From an uncultured Bacillota bacterium (GTDB lineage Bacteria; Bacillota_A; Clostridia; Peptostreptococcales; Anaerovoracaceae), in the NCBI GenBank assembly GCA_946628525.1, contig CAMOWO010000042.1, forward strand, positions 1 to 6,622: DNA of 6,622 nucleotides, read 5' to 3'. Position numbers and translations under genes: made by a program. Each line of letters opens with the position of its first letter. Position 1 is the first letter of the stretch. The notes below the pieces were generated by a model. It had not been told where the DNA came from and made no database searches. It saw only the letters and a program-made list of their open reading frames with translations. Positions 5,954 through 6,622 of this stretch are shown in pieces.

Positions 5954-5965
5954 TTTGGATCCAAA
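5954..5965 (+). promoter_or_regulatory. 12-bp perfect dyad in the leader of the Ro-like gene
   Basis: TTTGGATCCAAA is fully self-complementary and sits between the predicted transcription start and the ribosome binding site. It is preceded by a near-perfect 9-base tandem repeat (AGTGATTTG, AGTGCTTTG) at 5940-5957. A repressor operator is possible; as RNA it has no loop, so a stable hairpin is unlikely. Confidence 0.4.
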
Positions 5966-5986
5966 TTATTGAAGGAGTTGATAAGG

Positions 5987-6622
5987 ATGCTTACATCATT
6001 AAAGAAAGCAGCAAACATCACATATACAGAAAACGGTGCCGTGACCTACGAGAGCACCGAGTCTTACTGCCTCGACCTTTTCTCAAGGATCGGGGCCATG
6101 AGAAATGCGGACGAAAAAGAAATCATCCGCAGCTTTACCAAGGCTTACGTGGAGGACCCGGACCTTGCCATGAGGATCCTGTTCTTCGCAAGGGACGTGC
6201 GCGGCGGCCTCGGTGAGAGAAGGGTTTTCAGAGTCATCATGAAGTGGCTGGCGGGATTCAACAGAGATTCTGCCGCAAAGAACATCGCGAACATCTCCGA
6301 GTACGGCAGATACGACGATATCCTGGAGCTTCTCGATACGGACTGCAAAGACGACGTCATCGAGGTCATCCGCGCGCAGCTGGCAAAAGACATGGAGGCC
6401 CTCGAAGGTGAGGGAAGGGTATCCCTTCTGGCCAAGTGGCTCCCATCTGTCAACGCATCAAGCAGAGAGACGGGACGACGTGCAAAGGCCATCGCGCGTG
6501 GTCTCGATATGGACGATGCTTCCTACCGCAAGACGCTGAGCCGCCTGAGAGCTGCCATAAAGATAATCGAGAACAATCTCAGAGAAAAGGATTATTCCTT
6601 CGATTACTCCAAGCAGCCGTCA
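5987..6622 (+). CDS. DUF2828/TROVE-type Ro60-like protein, N-terminal part (3' partial)
   Basis: The first 212 residues of a larger protein run off the window end without a stop. GAAGGAG at 5971-5977, nine bases upstream, supports the ATG at 5987. The helical-repeat TROVE/DUF2828 pattern is clear: LFSRIGAMRN (31-40), a FARDVRGGLGERR block (67-79) with a basic face, ISEYGRYDDILELL (103-116), KWLPSVNASSRETGRRAKAI (150-169), and YRKTLSRLRAAIKIIENNL (180-198) leading into DYSKQPS. In Ro60 and bacterial Rsr such a ring of helical repeats binds misfolded RNAs and Y RNAs. Family members usually continue into a von Willebrand factor A-like domain with a metal site, expected beyond the window. The upstream operator-like sites suggest regulated expression. 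An RNA-binding, RNA-quality-control role is inferred from the family. DUF2828 proteins of this exact type are little characterised. Confidence 0.85.
   Translation, partial: MLTSLKKAANITYTENGAVTYESTESYCLDLFSRIGAMRNADEKEIIRSFTKAYVEDPDLAMRILFFARDVRGGLGERRVFRVIMKWLAGFNRDSAAKNIANISEYGRYDDILELLDTDCKDDVIEVIRAQLAKDMEALEGEGRVSLLAKWLPSVNASSRETGRRAKAIARGLDMDDASYRKTLSRLRAAIKIIENNLREKDYSFDYSKQPS

Larger units (their letters stand above)
5316..5986. other. 671-bp intergenic region rich in repeats and RNA-like structure
   Basis: No convincing protein gene lies here. The only sizeable reading frame (minus strand 5643-5846, 67 codons) lacks a good ribosome binding site. The left half, to 5619, contains clustered C-run/A-run motifs, three consecutive hairpins and an intrinsic terminator. 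The right half contains small adjacent hairpins (5655-5820), two AAACGTTT palindromes, a TATAAT box, a 12-bp dyad and the ribosome binding site of the Ro-like gene. The position between a WYL pair and a Ro60-like gene makes a non-coding RNA in either half worth testing. Confidence 0.8.

Overview
The window looks like chromosomal DNA of a Firmicute, most probably a member of Clostridia. The reasons are strong AGGAGG-type ribosome binding sites, tightly packed same-strand genes, a GLUG-repeat secreted protein, an Alum_res/YnbB-type PLP protein and a paired set of WYL regulators of a clostridial type. Base composition is moderate. The genus cannot be told from the sequence.

Layout, all on the + strand. 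(1) 3-281: C-terminal end of a tyrosine recombinase whose start lies before the window. (2) 283-1857: a 524-residue exported GLUG-repeat protein, starting one base after the recombinase stop. (3) 1870-3162: a PLP-dependent protein of the aluminium-resistance / 'methionine gamma-lyase family' (YnbB-like). (4) 3173-4417 and (5) 4404-5315: two WYL-domain proteins with overlapping ends. The first has a recognisable winged helix and the second does not. Genes 1-5 are separated by -14 to +12 bases, so they read as one transcription unit or a run of coupled genes, and no internal promoter is evident.

(6) 5316-5986: a 671-base stretch without a convincing gene but full of structure. Its left part (5329-5567) carries about ten short C-run/A-run motifs in both orientations, including an exact 14-base direct repeat and several inverted repeats. 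It ends in a textbook intrinsic terminator at 5590-5619. This suggests either a small structured RNA or a decayed mobile-element end. Its right part (about 5640-5830) has several adjacent small hairpins. These are followed by two AAACGTTT palindromes 42 bp apart, a consensus TATAAT, a 12-bp dyad and a good ribosome binding site. (7) 5987 to the window end: the first 212 codons of a DUF2828/TROVE-type (Ro60-like) protein, absent from a simple list of closed reading frames because its stop lies outside the window.

The most interesting reading is that genes 4-7 form a Ro-like ribonucleoprotein locus: two WYL ligand-sensing regulators, a structured intergenic region that could encode a Y-RNA-like partner, and the Ro60-like RNA-binding protein. 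The gene families are seen directly. The functional link and the RNA are inference.
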